From: Azospirillum sp. TSA2s
Lineage (GTDB): Bacteria; Pseudomonadota; Alphaproteobacteria; Azospirillales; Azospirillaceae
Assembly (NCBI RefSeq): GCF_004923315.1
Contig: NZ_CP039650.1
Location: 1,439,501 to 1,503,500 of the forward strand
Reading direction: 5' to 3'
DNA: 64,000 bases
This document shows, piece after piece, positions 63,164 through 64,000 of the stretch. Position numbers and translations under genes: made by a program. Each line of letters opens with the position of its first letter. Positions within the stretch are counted from its first letter, which is position 1. The notes beneath the pieces are model-generated. The model was given only the letters and a program-made list of their open reading frames with translations. It ran no database searches and was not told where the DNA came from.

Positions 63164-63901
63164 ATGGCTCAGGATAAAAAGGGCTTCAGCCACGACCTGA
63201 TCGAGCGGAACACCCTTCTGCTGATCGTGCTCGTGCTGATCACCGTGTCGATCGGCGGTCTGGTTCAGATCGTCCCGCTCTTCACGATCGAATCGACCAT
63301 CGAGAAGGTGGAGGGGGTCCGTCCCTACTCCCCGCTCGAGCTGGCCGGGCAGAACATCTACTTCCGCGAAGGCTGCTACAACTGCCACAGCCAGCAGATC
63401 CGTCCGTTCCGTGACGAGGTCGAACGCTATGGTCACTACTCGCTGGCGGCGGAGTCGATGTACGACCATCCGTTCCAGTGGGGCTCCAAGCGCACCGGCC
63501 CGGATCTGGCCCGCGTCGGCGGCAAGTACTCCAACGACTGGCAGGTCGCCCATCTGGTGAACCCGCGCGCGGTCGTGCCGGAGTCGATCATGCCGACCTA
63601 CGGCTGGATGAAGGACCGTCCGCTGAGCTACGGCGACATCGCCGACCACCTGAAGACCCTGAAGATCGTCGGGGTGCCCTACACCGACGAGCAGATCGCC
63701 AACGCCAAGGCCGATCTGGAAGCGCAGAAGAACCCGGACGGCGACACCGCCGGCCTGACGAAGCGCTACCCGAAGGCCGTGGTCGCGAACTTCACCGGCA
63801 GCAAGACCGTCACCGAAATGGACGCTCTGGTTGCCTACCTGCAAGTGCTGGGCACCATGGTGGACTTCACCAAGTACCAGTCCAAGCAGCTGCAGCAGTA
63901 A
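63164..63901 (+). CDS. ccoO: cbb3-type cytochrome c oxidase subunit II (monohaem cytochrome c)
   Basis: 245 residues. N-terminal membrane anchor [20 protein letters not shown] and haem c motif [11 protein letters not shown] with Met ligand expected in [15 protein letters not shown]. It transfers electrons to CcoN. I chose the ATG at 63164, which has AAGGA eight bases upstream; the ATG at 63155 overlaps that site. It lies 21 bp after ccoN and 15 bp before ccoQ. Confidence 0.96.
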   Translation: MAQDKKGFSHDLIERNTLLLIVLVLITVSIGGLVQIVPLFTIESTIEKVEGVRPYSPLELAGQNIYFREGCYNCHSQQIRPFRDEVERYGHYSLAAESMYDHPFQWGSKRTGPDLARVGGKYSNDWQVAHLVNPRAVVPESIMPTYGWMKDRPLSYGDIADHLKTLKIVGVPYTDEQIANAKADLEAQKNPDGDTAGLTKRYPKAVVANFTGSKTVTEMDALVAYLQVLGTMVDFTKYQSKQLQQ

Positions 63902-63916
63902 TCGGGGGAGGAATCC

Positions 63917-64000
63917 ATGGACTTGGATTCGATCACGGTGATGCTTCGGTCCTTCTGGACGGTGTGGTTGATGCTGCTGCTGACGGGCATCCTGGTTTAC
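63917..64000 (+). CDS. ccoQ: cbb3 oxidase small subunit CcoQ (3'-truncated by window edge)
   Basis: First 28 residues only: MDLDSITVMLRSFWTVWLML then LLTGILVY. One membrane span begins. GGGGGAGGA is the ribosome site. Position directly after ccoO and the short hydrophobic start fit CcoQ/FixQ, a small subunit that stabilises the complex. ccoP is expected beyond the window. Confidence 0.85.
   Translation, partial: MDLDSITVMLRSFWTVWLMLLLTGILVY

Overview
The window is a chromosomal stretch of a GC-rich alphaproteobacterium. It carries 5-aminolevulinate synthase (the C4 haem route), a cbb3 oxidase operon with an FNR-type box, a sigma-54 promoter before amtB, UbiE/UbiB ubiquinone genes, ETF genes, and many signalling genes. 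An Azospirillum-like member of the Rhodospirillales is the most economical guess. That genus call is inference from gene content only. The window opens inside etfB and closes inside ccoQ.

Layout. 1-5 kb: etfB-etfA, a long acyl-CoA dehydrogenase, an rRNA pseudouridine synthase and a hydroxyacid dehydrogenase. 5-12.6 kb: ubiE-ubiB on the minus strand, then rpmI-rplT and pheS-pheT, with a DUF4160/DUF2442 pair inserted between pheS and pheT. 13-20 kb: a single-domain response regulator, a REC-DUF3369-HD-GYP protein, an SH3/SPOR-like secreted protein coupled to a LysR regulator, an asparaginase, a secreted protein with a Met-rich pentapeptide repeat tail, and a permuted NlpC/P60-like protein. 20-27 kb: lepA, glgC-glgA, and amtB behind a sigma-54 promoter. 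27-34 kb: pirin, an IalB-like secreted protein, a catalase-fold protein and a large membrane GGDEF-EAL protein. 34-38 kb: psuG diverging from a ligase-associated exonuclease/ATP-dependent DNA ligase pair. 38-45.5 kb: patatin-like phospholipase, 3-hydroxybutyrate dehydrogenase, a small AT-rich superinfection-immunity-like gene, an MCP and an Atm1-type ABC exporter. 45.5-50.7 kb: haem oxygenase, pyrF-trpF, a zinc-sensor (CZB) diguanylate cyclase, a compositionally distinct AAA ATPase with its own CTAG-rich control region, and upp. 50.7-57.4 kb: a DUF2235 hydrolase, FNR-boxed hemA, a PadR-like regulator, an Hpt-pseudoreceiver protein and an orphan pair of polyamine-type permeases. 57.5-64 kb: thioesterase, two RNA methyltransferases, a GNAT-like protein and ccoNO(Q).

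Themes. (1) Low-oxygen physiology: perfect FNR-type boxes lie before both hemA and ccoN, so haem supply and the high-affinity oxidase probably share one regulator. (2) Storage and nitrogen: glycogen synthesis sits beside a sigma-54-driven ammonium channel. (3) Signalling: two GGDEF-containing proteins, one HD-GYP protein, an MCP and an Hpt protein. (4) Repeats: four copies of a REP-like hairpin (GATTCCCGC/GCGGGAAT core) and four copies of a C/G-rich palindromic element fill gaps between genes. No tRNA, rRNA, CRISPR array, transposase or prophage was recognised. The least explained loci are the ATPase with its helically phased CTAG array, the DUF4160/DUF2442 pair inside pheST, the Hpt-pseudoreceiver gene and the pentapeptide-repeat secreted protein.
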